From Roseiarcus sp963770275 (GTDB lineage: Bacteria > Pseudomonadota > Alphaproteobacteria > Rhizobiales > Beijerinckiaceae), in the NCBI GenBank assembly GCA_963770275.1, contig CAVYPD010000007.1, positions 83,803 to 147,802 on the forward strand: a DNA stretch of 64,000 nucleotides, in the 5' to 3' direction. The notes beneath the pieces were generated by a model. The model did no database searches and was not told where the DNA came from. It worked only from the letters and a program-made list of their open reading frames with translations. The translations under genes and the position numbers were made by a program. This document shows, piece by piece, positions 39,082 to 49,240 of the stretch (the first letter of the stretch is position 1; each line of letters starts with the position of its first letter).

Positions 39082-40553
39082 ATGGCGGCCGTCCAGGAGA
39101 CCGTCGATCGCGTACGCTCGATTGAGGTCGACGCTTACAAATATGGCTTCATCAGCCCGATCGAGTCCGATCTGGCCCCTAAGGGCCTGCGAGAGGATAC
39201 CGTTCGGTTCATTTCGCAAAAGAAGGGTGAGCCGGAATGGCTGCTCGACTGGCGGCTCGAGGCCTTCCGTCGTTGGCAAACGATGGAAGAGCCGAAATGG
39301 GCGCGCGTTAACTATCCCCCGATCGACTACCAGAACATGTATTACTTCGCGGCGCCGAAAACGACGCCCGCCCCGAGGTCGCTCGACGAGGTCGACCCGG
39401 AGCTGCTGCGGACGTACGCCAAACTTGGCATCCCGCTGGTTGAGCAGGAGATCCTCGCGGGGGTCGAGAGACCCAGGGTGGCGGTAGATGCCGTCTTCGA
39501 CTCGGTTTCGATTGCTACGACGTTCAAGGCGGAGCTCGCCAAAGGCGGGGGTCATTTTTTGCTCCTTTTCGGAGGCGGTCCGAAATCACCCCGACCTCGT
39601 TCGCCGCTATCTCGGCACGGTGGTGCCGAGCAGCGACAACTTCTACGCCACGCTCAATTCGGCTGTGTTCTCCGACGGTTCGTTCGTCTACGTGCCGCCG
39701 GGTGTGCGCTGTCCCATGGAACTATCGACCTATTTCCGCATCAACGAGCGAAATACTGGGCAGTTTGAACGCACGCTGATTATCGCCGACCGCGGAGCCT
39801 ACGTCAGCTATCTTGAAGGCTGTACGGCGCCGAAGCGAGACGAGAACCAGCTCCACGCCGCTGTCGTCGAACTCATCACTCTGGATGACGCGGAGATTAA
39901 ATATTCGACGGTGCAGAACTGGTATCCGGGCGATTCTCGAGGGTCGCGGCGGTATCTATAACTTTGTGACCAAGCGCGGCGATTGCCGCGGCGCCCGGTC
40001 GAAAATCTCCTGGACGCAGGTCGAAACCGGCTCGGCGATCACCTGGAAGTATCCGTCTTGCATTTTGCGCGGCGAGGCCTCGCGCGGTGAATTCTATTCG
40101 ATCGCGATTTCAAACGGCCATCAGCAGGTCGACAGCGGCACGAAGATGATTCATCTCGGCCGCAACACGACGAGCCGGATCATTTCCAAGGGAGTTGCCG
40201 CTGGCAAATCGCAAAACACCTATCGGGGTCAGGTGTCTGCGCATCGGCTAGCGACAGGAGCGCGCAATTTCACCAATTGCGATTCGCTCTTGATAGGGAA
40301 CGAGTGCGGCGCGCACACGGTCCCTTATATTGAGGCGAAGAACGCCGCTGCGGTGATCGAGCACGAGGCCACCACGTCGAAGGTTTCGGAGGAGCAGCTG
40401 TTCTATTGCCTGCAACGAGGGCTGTCGGCCGAGGAGGCGACGGCGCTCATCGTCAACGGCTTCGTCCGGGACGTGCTTCAGCAGTTGCCGATGGAGTTTG
40501 CCGTCGAAGCGCAGAAGCTCATTTCAATCAGCCTCGAGGGGAGCGTGGGATGA
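39082..40553 (+). CDS. sufB: Fe-S cluster assembly protein SufB, frameshifted twice
   Basis: Scaffold subunit of the SufBCD complex, about 490 residues. The three parts are recognisable: KYGFISPIESDLAPKGLRED to FKAELAKGG; then GVIFCSFSEAVRNHPDLVRRYLG to NWYPGD; then EGRGGIYNFVTKRGDC to the end. Frame shifts of +1 occur near 39,541 (AAAGGCGGGGG) and 39,934. All functional segments, including the conserved Cys in NCDSLLIGNECGAHT, are present. SufB is normally essential, so I treat both breaks as likely sequence errors. The stop overlaps sufC (ATGA). Confidence 0.92.
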
Positions 40554-41332
40554 CGGCCAGCTCGATGGCTGAGAAGCGGCGAATGCTAGAGATTAAGAAT
40601 CTCAGCGTTTCTATCGAAGACAAGCTGATCCTTGATAACCTCAGTCTCAGCGTGAACGCGGGCGAGGTTGCGGCGATTATGGGCCCGAACGGCTCTGGCA
40701 AGTCGACATTGGCCTATGTTTTGGCAGGCAAGCCCGCTTACAAGGTCATATCGGGCGAGATCTTGCTCGACGGCGAGAGTCTGCTGGAGCTTGAGCCGAA
40801 CGAGCGTGCCTTGAAGGGGCTGTTTCTGGCGTTCCAATATCCGGTCGAGATTCCCGGCGTCGCCGCAATGACTTTTCTCAAGGCGGCGTTGAATGCCCAG
40901 AGGCGGCCACGTGGAGAGAGTGATCTCACCACGCCCGATTTTATGCGCCGCGTGCGCGCGGCCGCGCAAGAGCTAAAGATCGATCAGGAGATGCTGCGGC
41001 GGCCGCTAAACGTCGGCTTTTCCGGGGGCGAGAAGAAGAGGTTCGAGGTGCTGCAGATGGCGCTGCTGACGCCGCGGGTTAGCGTCCTCGACGAAACCGA
41101 TTCGGGGCTCGACATCGACGCGTTGAGAGTCGTCGCCGAGGGCGTCAACGCCCTTCGCAGCCCAAAGCGCGCTTTTGTCGTGATCACGCACTATCAGCGG
41201 CTTTTGGACTACATCAAGCCGGATGTCGTGCATGTGATGGCCAGGGGCCGGATTGTCGCCTCCGGTGGTCCGGAACTTGCGCTCGAGCTCGAGCGCAATG
41301 GCTATCGCGATTACGCAGAGGAGGCTGCGTAA
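40550..41332 (+). CDS. sufC: Fe-S cluster assembly ATPase SufC
   Basis: A 260-residue ABC-type ATPase that drives SufBCD. Walker A GPNGSGKST, the FSGGEKKRFEVLQMALL signature and DETDSGLDIDAL Walker B are present. The start is the ATG at 40550 overlapping the sufB stop. A second Met at MAEKRRMLEIKNL is possible. The frame continuing upstream to 40406 only shadows sufB. Confidence 0.95.
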   Translation: MTASSMAEKRRMLEIKNLSVSIEDKLILDNLSLSVNAGEVAAIMGPNGSGKSTLAYVLAGKPAYKVISGEILLDGESLLELEPNERALKGLFLAFQYPVEIPGVAAMTFLKAALNAQRRPRGESDLTTPDFMRRVRAAAQELKIDQEMLRRPLNVGFSGGEKKRFEVLQMALLTPRVSVLDETDSGLDIDALRVVAEGVNALRSPKRAFVVITHYQRLLDYIKPDVVHVMARGRIVASGGPELALELERNGYRDYAEEAA

Positions 41333-41339
41333 TTCGCCG

Positions 41340-42610
41340 ATGACCGCGCATGTCGTCAATCGGTCAGTTGCCGAAAGAACCCTTGCCCAGCAATTTGCGG
41401 AGCAGGAGCGAGCGCGAGCGATCGCCTGCTCGGGCCGCGGCTTTCGCGCGGTTCGCCGCGGTCGGACTGCCGACCCGGCGGGTCGAGGCTTGGCACTACA
41501 CCGATTTGCGCGCCTTGATGGCCGATGCGGCGCCGATCCTGCCTGCGCCGACCGCGGGCCGACGTCGAGGCAGCGCGCAGCCGGCTCGCAAGGCGGGAGC
41601 GTTTAGCGACGGGGGCGCAACTCGTCTTGCTAGGCGGACGCTTTATCGCCGAGCTCTCGGATCCCCTTCCGACCGGTGTCTCAATCGCTGAGGGGGTCGC
41701 GGCCCATGCGGCCGACGATCCCTTAGCGGCGCTAAACGAGGCGCTGAGTCCCTGCGGGTACACCATCTCGATTGTGCGCGGGGCCAACATTGCCGAGCCG
41801 ATCACGCTTCTGCATCTCGGCGATGAGGCGTCGTCCTGCTCCGTCTATTCGCGGACGGCTATCGAGTTCGGCGTGGAAGCGCAGGCTTCGTTCGTTGAGA
41901 TATTCGAAGGCGCTCATGCTGGGGTCCAGCGACACCCGGCGACGATTTTGACGCTAGCCGAGGGAGCCAGCGCGAAGCACGTCGCGGTCGTTGGCGACGA
42001 GCCTGGGCTGCACATCGAAACCCAGATCTGCGAGCTCGCGAAGGGCGCCGAGCTAACCGCCTTTGGATTGATTTCTGGCGGCGACCTTACGCGTCGGCAG
42101 ATTTTTGTCAGGATGACCGGAGAGGAAGCTAAGGCGTCGCTTGGTGGACTGGCGCTTATCGACGGCGCGCGGCGTGCCGACACGACGCTGCAGGTCGTTC
42201 ATGCCGCTCCAAGTGGGACCAGCCGCGAATTCTATCGCACGATCGTCGATGACGACGCGATCGGCGTGTTTCAGGGAAAGATCATTGTCGAAAAAGCAGC
42301 GCAAAAGACAGATGGGGCTATGAAGTCGCAGGCTATCCTCCTGTCACCGCGAGCGCAGATGAATGGGAAGCCGGAATTGGAGATCTTTGCCGACGACGTT
42401 GTGTGCGGACACGGGGCAACGGTGGCTTCGCTCGACCCCGAGCACGTATTTTATCTGCAATCGCGCGGCATTTCGGACGACGACGCGAAGGGCATGTTGC
42501 TTGAGGCTTTCGGGGGGGAGGCTATCGACCGAGTTGAGGACAAGCTGCTGGTCGATGCGTTGCGCGCTCGACTTACCGCGTGGCTCGGAACGCGAAAGGC
42601 GAAGATGTGA
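41340..42610 (+). CDS. sufD: Fe-S cluster assembly protein SufD, frameshifted twice
   Basis: Third SufBCD subunit, about 420 residues. It starts MTAHVVNRSVAERTLAQQF. Two +1 shifts follow, near 41,423 and 41,553. The second segment holds LPTRRVEAWHYTDLRALM, the classic SufD N-terminal signature. The third has QVVHAAPSGTSREFYRTIV and VVCGHGATVASLDPEHVFYLQSRG. The pattern matches the two shifts in sufB, so a sequence error is the simpler reading. The stop overlaps the sufS GTG. Confidence 0.9.
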
Positions 42611-43854
42611 ATAAGTTCGTGCAGCCGGCGTTCGACGCTTACGACGTTGAAGCGACACGGGCGGATTTTCCCGCCCTGGCCGAGCGCCCATACGGAAAGC
42701 CGCTTGTGTATCTGGATAATGCCGCCTCGGCTCAGAAGCCGAAGAAGGTTATCGACCGCGTGACGCATGCCTATGAGCACGAATATGCAAATGTGCATCG
42801 CGGCTTGCACTATCTCGCGAACGCGGCCACCGAAGCGTATGAGGGGGCCCGAGAAACGGTGCGGCGGTTCGTCAACGCCGCCTCGCACGAGGAGATCGTT
42901 TTCACCCGATCGGCGACTGAGGCGATCAATCTCGTTGCATCGAGTTTCGGCCTTGCGGACATCGGCGCCGGCGACGAGATCGTACTAAGCGTGATGGAGC
43001 ATCACTCTAACGTCGTGCCTTGGCACTTCCACCGTGAACGCAAGGGCGCGGTGTTGCGATGGGTCGATGTCGGCGACGATGGCGCCTTTTCGCTCGACGC
43101 ATTCGAACGCACTCTGAGCGATCGAACGAAGATTGTCGCGATAACGCAAATGTCCAACGTGCTCGGTACCGCTGTCCCAATCAAGGAGCTCGTCAAAATC
43201 GCGCACGAGCGAGCGATCCCGGTGCTGGTCGATGGCTCGCAAGGCGCCGTGCACCTTGACGTCGACGTGCGCGACCTCGATGCAGACTTCTACGTTTTCA
43301 CTGGGCACAAGGTTTATGGCCCCACGGGTATCGGCGTGCTGTACGGCAAGCGGGAACTTCTTGAGAAGTTGCCGCCATACCAGGGCGGCGGCGAGATGAT
43401 CGAGGAAGTCACGAGGGACACTGTCTCCTACAACCATCCGCCGCATCGGTTCGAGGCCGGCACTCCGCCGATCGTGCAGGCTATCGGGCTCGCGGCGGCG
43501 TTGGACTACATCGAGGAGATCGGGCGACCCCGCATCCGCGCGCATGAGGAAGCGTTGTGCGCTTATGCGCACAAGCTCCTGTCGTCGATCAATTCCCTGC
43601 GCATAATTGGCGTTGCAGAAGGTAAAGGCCCTATCGTCTCATTTACGATGGAGGGCGCGCACGCACATGACATCGCAACTTTGATCGATCGATCGGGCGT
43701 GGCTGTGAGGGCCGGAACGCACTGCGCGATGCCGCTGTTGCAAAGGTTTGGAGTGACATCGACGTGCCGGGCCTCGTTTGCGCTCTACAACACCTTCGAC
43801 GAAGTTGATGCGCTGGCGGAATCGCTGATCCGCGCGCGAAAGCTCTTCCAGTAG
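42607..43854 (+). CDS. sufS: Cysteine desulfurase SufS
   Basis: A 415-residue PLP enzyme that mobilises sulfur from cysteine for Fe-S assembly. Marks include YLDNAASAQKPKKVID, VLVDGSQGAVHLDVDV, the PLP Lys in FTGHKVYGPTG, and the catalytic Cys in VRAGTHCAMPLL. The GTG start at 42607 overlaps the sufD stop, so the operon is tightly coupled. Confidence 0.95.
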   Translation: MNKFVQPAFDAYDVEATRADFPALAERPYGKPLVYLDNAASAQKPKKVIDRVTHAYEHEYANVHRGLHYLANAATEAYEGARETVRRFVNAASHEEIVFTRSATEAINLVASSFGLADIGAGDEIVLSVMEHHSNVVPWHFHRERKGAVLRWVDVGDDGAFSLDAFERTLSDRTKIVAITQMSNVLGTAVPIKELVKIAHERAIPVLVDGSQGAVHLDVDVRDLDADFYVFTGHKVYGPTGIGVLYGKRELLEKLPPYQGGGEMIEEVTRDTVSYNHPPHRFEAGTPPIVQAIGLAAALDYIEEIGRPRIRAHEEALCAYAHKLLSSINSLRIIGVAEGKGPIVSFTMEGAHAHDIATLIDRSGVAVRAGTHCAMPLLQRFGVTSTCRASFALYNTFDEVDALAESLIRARKLFQ

Positions 43855-43858
43855 GGAG

Positions 43859-44272
43859 ATGGGCATGGACGAGGCTCAAAGCCGCGCGAATGGCGTCGAG
43901 GCTCTTCCCCCTCAGGTCGAGCGAAATGCGGTGTTCAGGCCGCCTTCGGAGATGGAGTCGGAAGACTTGCGCCAGCTGACAGATTCCATCGTCGCGGCGC
44001 TGAAAACTGTATATGATCCGGAGATTCCCGCTGATATCTACGAACTAGGCCTGATTTACAATGTTGATATAGATGACAGTCGTTTTGTCAGCATCGAGAT
44101 GACGTTGACCGCGCCTGCTTGTCCCGTCGCGGGCGAAATGCCGACTTGGGTTGAAAATGCCGTTAGCGCCGTCCCAGGTGTTGCGGGGGCGAAAGTAAAC
44201 ATGGTGTTTGATCCACCTTGGGATCAGACCCGTATGTCCGACGAAGCGCGGGTCGCGCTCGACATGTGGTGA
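43859..44272 (+). CDS. sufT: SUF system Fe-S assembly protein SufT (DUF59/MIP18)
   Basis: A 137-residue DUF59 protein with VYDPEIPADIYELGLIYNVDI and the Cys-containing TAPACPVAGEMP. SufT homologues help Fe-S cluster maturation. It follows sufS by four bases on the same strand. An internal Met at 43865 may be the true start. No sufA or sufE follows; amino-acid permease genes come next. Confidence 0.93.
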   Translation: MGMDEAQSRANGVEALPPQVERNAVFRPPSEMESEDLRQLTDSIVAALKTVYDPEIPADIYELGLIYNVDIDDSRFVSIEMTLTAPACPVAGEMPTWVENAVSAVPGVAGAKVNMVFDPPWDQTRMSDEARVALDMW

Positions 44273-44359
44273 GCGACCGGTCTTGTGCCGGCGAGCGACG
44301 CCATCCGTCGACCGTTGCTCGTCGTCGGCAGGTAGCTTAACGACCTAGGGACCTAAGGA

Positions 44360-45535
44360 ATGGACCCGGCGCCCGCCAAGCGCTCGTCTTGGCTAAATGA
44401 TCAGCGCGTACGCGGGCTAGCCTACCAGATATTGCTGCTTGCGCTCATCGCGGCCTTAGTTTGGGGCGGAATTTATAACGCTGTGGTCAATATGCGGGCC
44501 CGCGGCATTCCGATGGGCTTCGGTTTTTGGAACGACGTCGCCGGCTTCGATATCAATCTTCATCTTATAAATTACTCCAACCTATCGACCTACGGACGAG
44601 CGTTTTGGGTTGGATTGCTCAACACCCTGCTTATCGGGGTCATTTGCATTCCACTGGCGACGCTGTTGGGCTTCGTGATTGGCGTGGCGCGCCTCTCCCC
44701 GAACTGGCTGCTGTCGCGGTTTGCGCTCGTTTACACCAGCGTCATGCGCAATACGCCGCTGCTCTTGCTGTTGCTGTTCTGGTACAACGCGGTTCTCAAG
44801 TCATTGCCGGGACCTCGACAGTCAATCAGTCTCGACGACGTCGTCTTTCTCAACAACCGCGGCCTCTACTTGCCAATGCCTGTCGCGCGGCCCTCCACCG
44901 TCTGGTTTCTGGGAACGGCCGTGGTGGCGATCGTTTCCGCGGTCGGATTTCACGTGTGGGCTCGGCGGCGACAAGACCGGACCGGCGCACAAATGCCGAC
45001 TGCGCTCGTCGCGGCCGCGCTCATCGTCGGACTGCCCGCGCTCGTGATAGCTGCGGCCGGGGCGCCGTTCGGGTTCGATATCGCCCGGTTGTCCGGCTTC
45101 AATCTCAAAGGGGGGCTCCAAATCATCCCCGAAATGGCCGCGCTCGTGTTCGGACTTGTCACATTCACCGCAGCTTTCATCGCGGAGATTGTTCGCGCCG
45201 GCGTTTTGGCGGTGCCGTTTGGTCAGAGCGAGGCCGCCGGCGCGCTTGGCTTGCATCACGGCCTATCGATGAGGCTGGTTGTCATCCCTCAGGCCATGCG
45301 ACTCATAACGCCGCCGCTAACTTCACAATATCTAAACATCGTCAAGAATTCCTCGCTTGCTGTGTTTATTGGTTATCCGGACCTCGTACAAATTTTCGCC
45401 GGCACGGTTCTCAATCAGACGCAGGCGACGGTGCAGGTGATGGCGGTCACCATGGCGGTTTATCTGGTTATCTCGCTTGCGGTTGCCACGGCACTTAATG
45501 CCTTCAATGCACGCTATGCCCTAAAGGGACAGTAA
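44360..45535 (+). CDS. aapQ: Amino-acid ABC transporter permease AapQ
   Basis: A 391-residue inner-membrane permease of the HisM/AapQ group. There are about eight membrane segments. The EAA-like loop appears near GQSEAAGALGLHHGLSMRLVVIPQAMRLITPPL. NTLLIGVICIPLATLLGFVIGVARLS is typical of AapQ. It pairs with the next gene, AapM, to form the channel for general L-amino-acid uptake. The periplasmic binding partner is not next door. Confidence 0.92.
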   Translation: MDPAPAKRSSWLNDQRVRGLAYQILLLALIAALVWGGIYNAVVNMRARGIPMGFGFWNDVAGFDINLHLINYSNLSTYGRAFWVGLLNTLLIGVICIPLATLLGFVIGVARLSPNWLLSRFALVYTSVMRNTPLLLLLLFWYNAVLKSLPGPRQSISLDDVVFLNNRGLYLPMPVARPSTVWFLGTAVVAIVSAVGFHVWARRRQDRTGAQMPTALVAAALIVGLPALVIAAAGAPFGFDIARLSGFNLKGGLQIIPEMAALVFGLVTFTAAFIAEIVRAGVLAVPFGQSEAAGALGLHHGLSMRLVVIPQAMRLITPPLTSQYLNIVKNSSLAVFIGYPDLVQIFAGTVLNQTQATVQVMAVTMAVYLVISLAVATALNAFNARYALKGQ

Positions 45536-45537
45536 GC

Positions 45538-46662
45538 GTGGACGCGCTGACCTATGTTCGCAAAGCGCCGGAGCCTGAAGAAGCGCCACCGCTTTTATGG
45601 AGGGGAGGGCTGGCCTGGGCCCGGACGAATCTCTTTTCGTCGATCGGATCGACCTTGGTCACTCTCGGCTGCGTCGCGCTTGTCGTGTATTTGCTGCCGC
45701 AATTGGCTGCCTGGGCGACCACCGGCGCGATTTGGAGCGCGAGCGACGGCGCCGCCTGCCGCCAGCATCAAGATGGCGCCTGTTGGGCGTTTGTCGCCGC
45801 AAAGTGGGATTACTTGCGGTTCGGGTCGTATCCCATCGCCGAGCGCTGGCGCGTCGATCTAACGGAGGCTATCGGGGCCGTTCTGATAATCTGGTTGCTG
45901 TGGATTAACGCACCTTGGCGAGTCTGGGGTGCTTTCCTGTTTTTTGTGGTCTATCCGATTTTGGCGCTCATTCTTCTGCGCGGCGCGTTTTGGCTCGGTC
46001 TGCCGAGTGTCGACACTCAGTTGTGGGGGGGAATTTTCGTCTCGCTGCTGACGGCCGTTGTCGGAATCGTCTTCTCTTTGCCGCTCGGCGTGCTTCTTGC
46101 GCTTGGACGCCGCTCACCGCTGCCCGCCGTCCGCTTGGCCAGCATCGTATTCATCGAGTTCGTCCGCGGCGTGCCGTTCATTACGATTTTGTTCATGGCC
46201 AACAACCTGTTGCCATTGTTTGTGCCCGAGACATGGACGCCTGACCGCTTGCTGCGTCCATTGGCCGGCATCATCATATTTTCGGCAGCCTATATGGCTG
46301 AGGAAGTGCGTGGCGGTCTTCAGTCTTTGGGGAGGGGGCAATACGAAGCCGCGATGGCGCTCGGATTGAAATATGCTCCCATGACGGCCCTCGTCATACT
46401 GCCGCAGGCGCTGACCTTGGTGCTGCCGGGAATAGTAAACAATTTCATTGGCCTGTTTATGGACACGACGCTCATCTCAATTGTTGGCGCGACCGACTTC
46501 CTCGAAGCCATGAACAATGCGATCAAGGATCCAGTCTGGGCGGGGCCAACGATCATGGTCACGGGCTATGTCTTCGCGGGCATCTACTATTTCATTTTTT
46601 GCTTTGGAATGGCGCGATACTCGGCTCACATCGAGAGAGTTCGCGCCAAAGGGCGCATGTAA
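45538..46662 (+). CDS. aapM: Amino-acid ABC transporter permease AapM
   Basis: A 374-residue permease with an N-terminal extension (DALTYVRKAPEPEEAPPLLWRGGLAWARTNL) typical of AapM. The EAA loop GRGQYEAAMALGLKYAPMTALVILPQALTLVLPGI is present. The start is the GTG two bases after the aapQ stop. The stop overlaps the aapP ATG by one base. Confidence 0.92.
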   Translation: MDALTYVRKAPEPEEAPPLLWRGGLAWARTNLFSSIGSTLVTLGCVALVVYLLPQLAAWATTGAIWSASDGAACRQHQDGACWAFVAAKWDYLRFGSYPIAERWRVDLTEAIGAVLIIWLLWINAPWRVWGAFLFFVVYPILALILLRGAFWLGLPSVDTQLWGGIFVSLLTAVVGIVFSLPLGVLLALGRRSPLPAVRLASIVFIEFVRGVPFITILFMANNLLPLFVPETWTPDRLLRPLAGIIIFSAAYMAEEVRGGLQSLGRGQYEAAMALGLKYAPMTALVILPQALTLVLPGIVNNFIGLFMDTTLISIVGATDFLEAMNNAIKDPVWAGPTIMVTGYVFAGIYYFIFCFGMARYSAHIERVRAKGRM

Positions 46663-47438
46663 TGCCGAGCGCATTGGCCGACAACGATCGAGGCGACGAT
46701 GCTGCAATCCGATTTAGCGGCGTCCACAAATGGTATGGGAGCTTTCACGTATTGCGGAACATCAGCCTGACGGTTGCCCGCGGAGAGCGCATCGTGGTCT
46801 GCGGCCCCTCTGGTTCCGGCAAATCGACGCTCATCCGGTGCGTCAATCGCCTTGAGGAACATCAGCGCGGGTCGATCGTGGTAGACGGAGTGGAACTATC
46901 TGACGACATTAAACGGATCGATGAGGTGCGGCGCGAAGTGGGGATGGTGTTCCAGAACTTTAACCTGTTTCCTCACCTTACCATTCTGGAGAACTGCACG
47001 CTGGCACCGATCTGGGTGCGTAAAATGCCTAGGCGGGATGCGGACGACCTAGCGATGAAACTATTAGAACGCGTAAGAATCGTAGATCAGGCGCACAAAT
47101 ATCCAGGTCAGCTCTCGGGCGGACAGCAGCAGCGCGCCGCGATAGCGCGCGCACTATGCATGACCCCGAAGATCATGCTGTTCGACGAGCCGACGTCGTC
47201 ACTTGACCCGGAAATGGTGAAGGAAGTGCTCGATACTATGACCGCGCTGGCGCAAGATGGCATGACCATGATCGTCGTCACGCACGAGATGGGCTTCGCG
47301 CGCCAAGTTGCCGATCGCGTCGTGTTTATGGACGGTGGCGAAATCGTGGAGATGAACGCGCCTCTACCGTTCTTTCAGGATCCGCAGCATAAACGCACCA
47401 AGCTGTTCCTTAGCCAGATTCTTCACATTCATCATTGA
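46662..47438 (+). CDS. aapP: Amino-acid ABC transporter ATP-binding protein AapP
   Basis: A 258-residue ATPase of the polar amino-acid family. Walker A GPSGSGKST, LSGGQQQRAAIARAL signature, MLFDEPTSSLDPEMVKEV Walker B and the His-loop VTHEMGFARQVADRVVFMDGG are present. It completes a three-gene permease operon. The open frame before 46662 is only a shadow of aapM. Confidence 0.94.
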   Translation: MPSALADNDRGDDAAIRFSGVHKWYGSFHVLRNISLTVARGERIVVCGPSGSGKSTLIRCVNRLEEHQRGSIVVDGVELSDDIKRIDEVRREVGMVFQNFNLFPHLTILENCTLAPIWVRKMPRRDADDLAMKLLERVRIVDQAHKYPGQLSGGQQQRAAIARALCMTPKIMLFDEPTSSLDPEMVKEVLDTMTALAQDGMTMIVVTHEMGFARQVADRVVFMDGGEIVEMNAPLPFFQDPQHKRTKLFLSQILHIHH

Positions 47439-47496
47439 GTTTGCACCCCAGCATTCTTTGGCATTCAATATGACCAGGGCGCGATTTGTCCTCGCG

Positions 47497-48688
47497 TTAT
47501 GCGCCATAAAGCCAGTCGTACCGCTCGATCAGGCCCCGCGCCCCAAGTAAACGCATTGTCGTGTCCCGAGCGAACGCCAGGGGACCACCCATATGGTAAA
47601 CGCGACCAAGTTTGAGCGCTTCGCGTTGAACTCGACCGGCTCTCGCGACTCGATCACGTGAGTACATCGAGAGAGCAGACGGGATATCCTGCACTTGAGC
47701 GAGGATGCGGCCGATCGCGCCCGCGTCCTCGATGGCTTGCGCGGCTCCCTGCGCAAGGAACGGGACCATCGGATGAGCCGCGTCGCCGACAAGCGCGACG
47801 CGGCCGAGCGAAAATGAAGAAATCGGAGAACGGTGGTAGAGCGGCCAAGTTCGCCACTGAACTGGCGCCTTTGTCAACAAGCGCGATTCTCTCGACCACC
47901 CGGAGAACGCGTCTTCAAGGGTCGAACCGCTCGCCTTCTCGTCCTTTTCATGATCGGCATGATCAACGCCACCCGTCGGCGTTGCCGACCCAATGGTCGC
48001 GACCAGGTTAATGAGTGATCCACCACGCAAGGGGTACTGGACGAGATGCGCATCTCTTCCGAGACGGAGAACAATATTCTGCGTCCACTGGACGTTAGTA
48101 TCATCGGCATTGACGAGTGCGCGGTAGGCAATGCGCCCCGCGAACTCGGCTTGATCTTGAGCTCCGAAGCCCAACCGGTGACGAACCCGGGAGCGTAAAC
48201 CATCGGCGCCGATCAGGAGGTCGGCCTCATCGCCGATTTCGGATTCCACTACGGCCCAGTTCGACAGAAAGACGTACCCCATTATCAGCAAAATTGAGAA
48301 GGGTCGCGCCTAGCGTCAGTTCAACAGCCGACTGGTTTTGGACAGCGTCGATGAGCGCGCGCTGCAAATCAGCGCGATGAATGACTAAATATGCTGCGCC
48401 CCACCGACGTTCCGCGTCGTCCAGCGGCATTCGCATTAGTTCGGCGCCATCCGAGCCTCGCAACACGACGACGGCGGGCGGCCTTGAGGCATGCAGTAGC
48501 ACCCGCTCGAGCACACCGAGCCTAGCTAAGATGCGCACCGCGTTCGGAGTGACCTGCAAACCGGCCCCAAATTGGTCGATCGAACTCGCTCTCTCGTATA
48601 TGGCGACCGTGAACCCCGCACGTAACAGCGCGATCGCCGCGGTAAGTCCGGCGATTCCGGCACCGGCGATTATCGCGCGCCGCGGCAA
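47497..48688 (-). CDS. FAD-dependent monooxygenase, frameshifted
   Basis: A salicylate-hydroxylase-like flavoprotein of about 390 residues. The N-terminal part has the FAD-binding GAGIAGLTAAIALLRAG and the LQVTPNAVRILARLG stretch. After a +1 shift near 48,250 come EADLLIGADGLRSRVR (the second FAD motif) and VALVGDAAHPMVPFLAQGAAQAIEDA. It would hydroxylate an aromatic or similar ring using NAD(P)H and O2. The substrate is unknown. The zf-CHCC gene lies immediately upstream on the same strand. Confidence 0.87.
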
Positions 48689-48691
48689 GCT

Positions 48692-48931
48692 TCAGGCAAG
48701 GTCGCGCAATTCGCACTCGACTGGCGAGCAAGGCCCACTGAGATCGCTGCTGTAGATGAAGTGAGTGGAACAATAGGAGCAGATCGCCTCGATATCGGAG
48801 CCCATGTCGATGAAAATGTGGGGATGATCGAACGGCGGCCTCGCGCCGGTGCACATAAACTCCGTGACTCCCACCTTGATCGAAGGGACACCGAGATCAT
48901 TGTGAAAGTGCGGGATTGAGCGGTCCACCAT
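48692..48931 (-). CDS. zf-CHCC zinc-finger domain protein
   Basis: A 79-residue protein matching the zf-CHCC family. The hallmark is FMCTGARPPFDHPHIFIDMG followed by ICSYCSTHFIY, giving one Cys, one His and two Cys as zinc ligands. In mitochondria the family includes the complex I subunit NDUFS6, and bacterial members are short like this one. It is next to the FAD monooxygenase. Confidence 0.85.
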   Translation of the reverse strand: MVDRSIPHFHNDLGVPSIKVGVTEFMCTGARPPFDHPHIFIDMGSDIEAICSYCSTHFIYSSDLSGPCSPVECELRDLA

Positions 48932-49240
48932 TAACTGCGCTCCTTGCAGGCGCTCGCATTAAAGCATGTTCGAAGTGGCGAAGCCAGCGGGAGCGTCTAT
49001 TCTGGATGCCACGAAGCATGTGTGGACGGCCCCTTGCTTGCAAGGTCGGGGGAGGATTTTTCGGACGGGTGTTCGCTTGCGTGAATGTGTCCGGCCTGTT
49101 GGTGCAGCGAGGGCTGCTGGCCAAGATGGTTTGCGCGGGCGGGAGATCCAAACAATCCAATCCAGCGACCTCGAAGGGCCGTTACTTCGTGCGGTTTATC
49201 TCCCGTTGCGGATCGAACGATCCCGTCCATCGCTCTCCGT
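48932..49240. other. Gap between zf-CHCC gene and IS110; no gene seen
   Basis: No coding sequence recognised. CTTGCAAGGTCGG occurs at 49037-49049 and again at 49243-49255, just before the IS110 coding part. The repeat may be linked to the element's end, or be chance. Confidence 0.35.
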
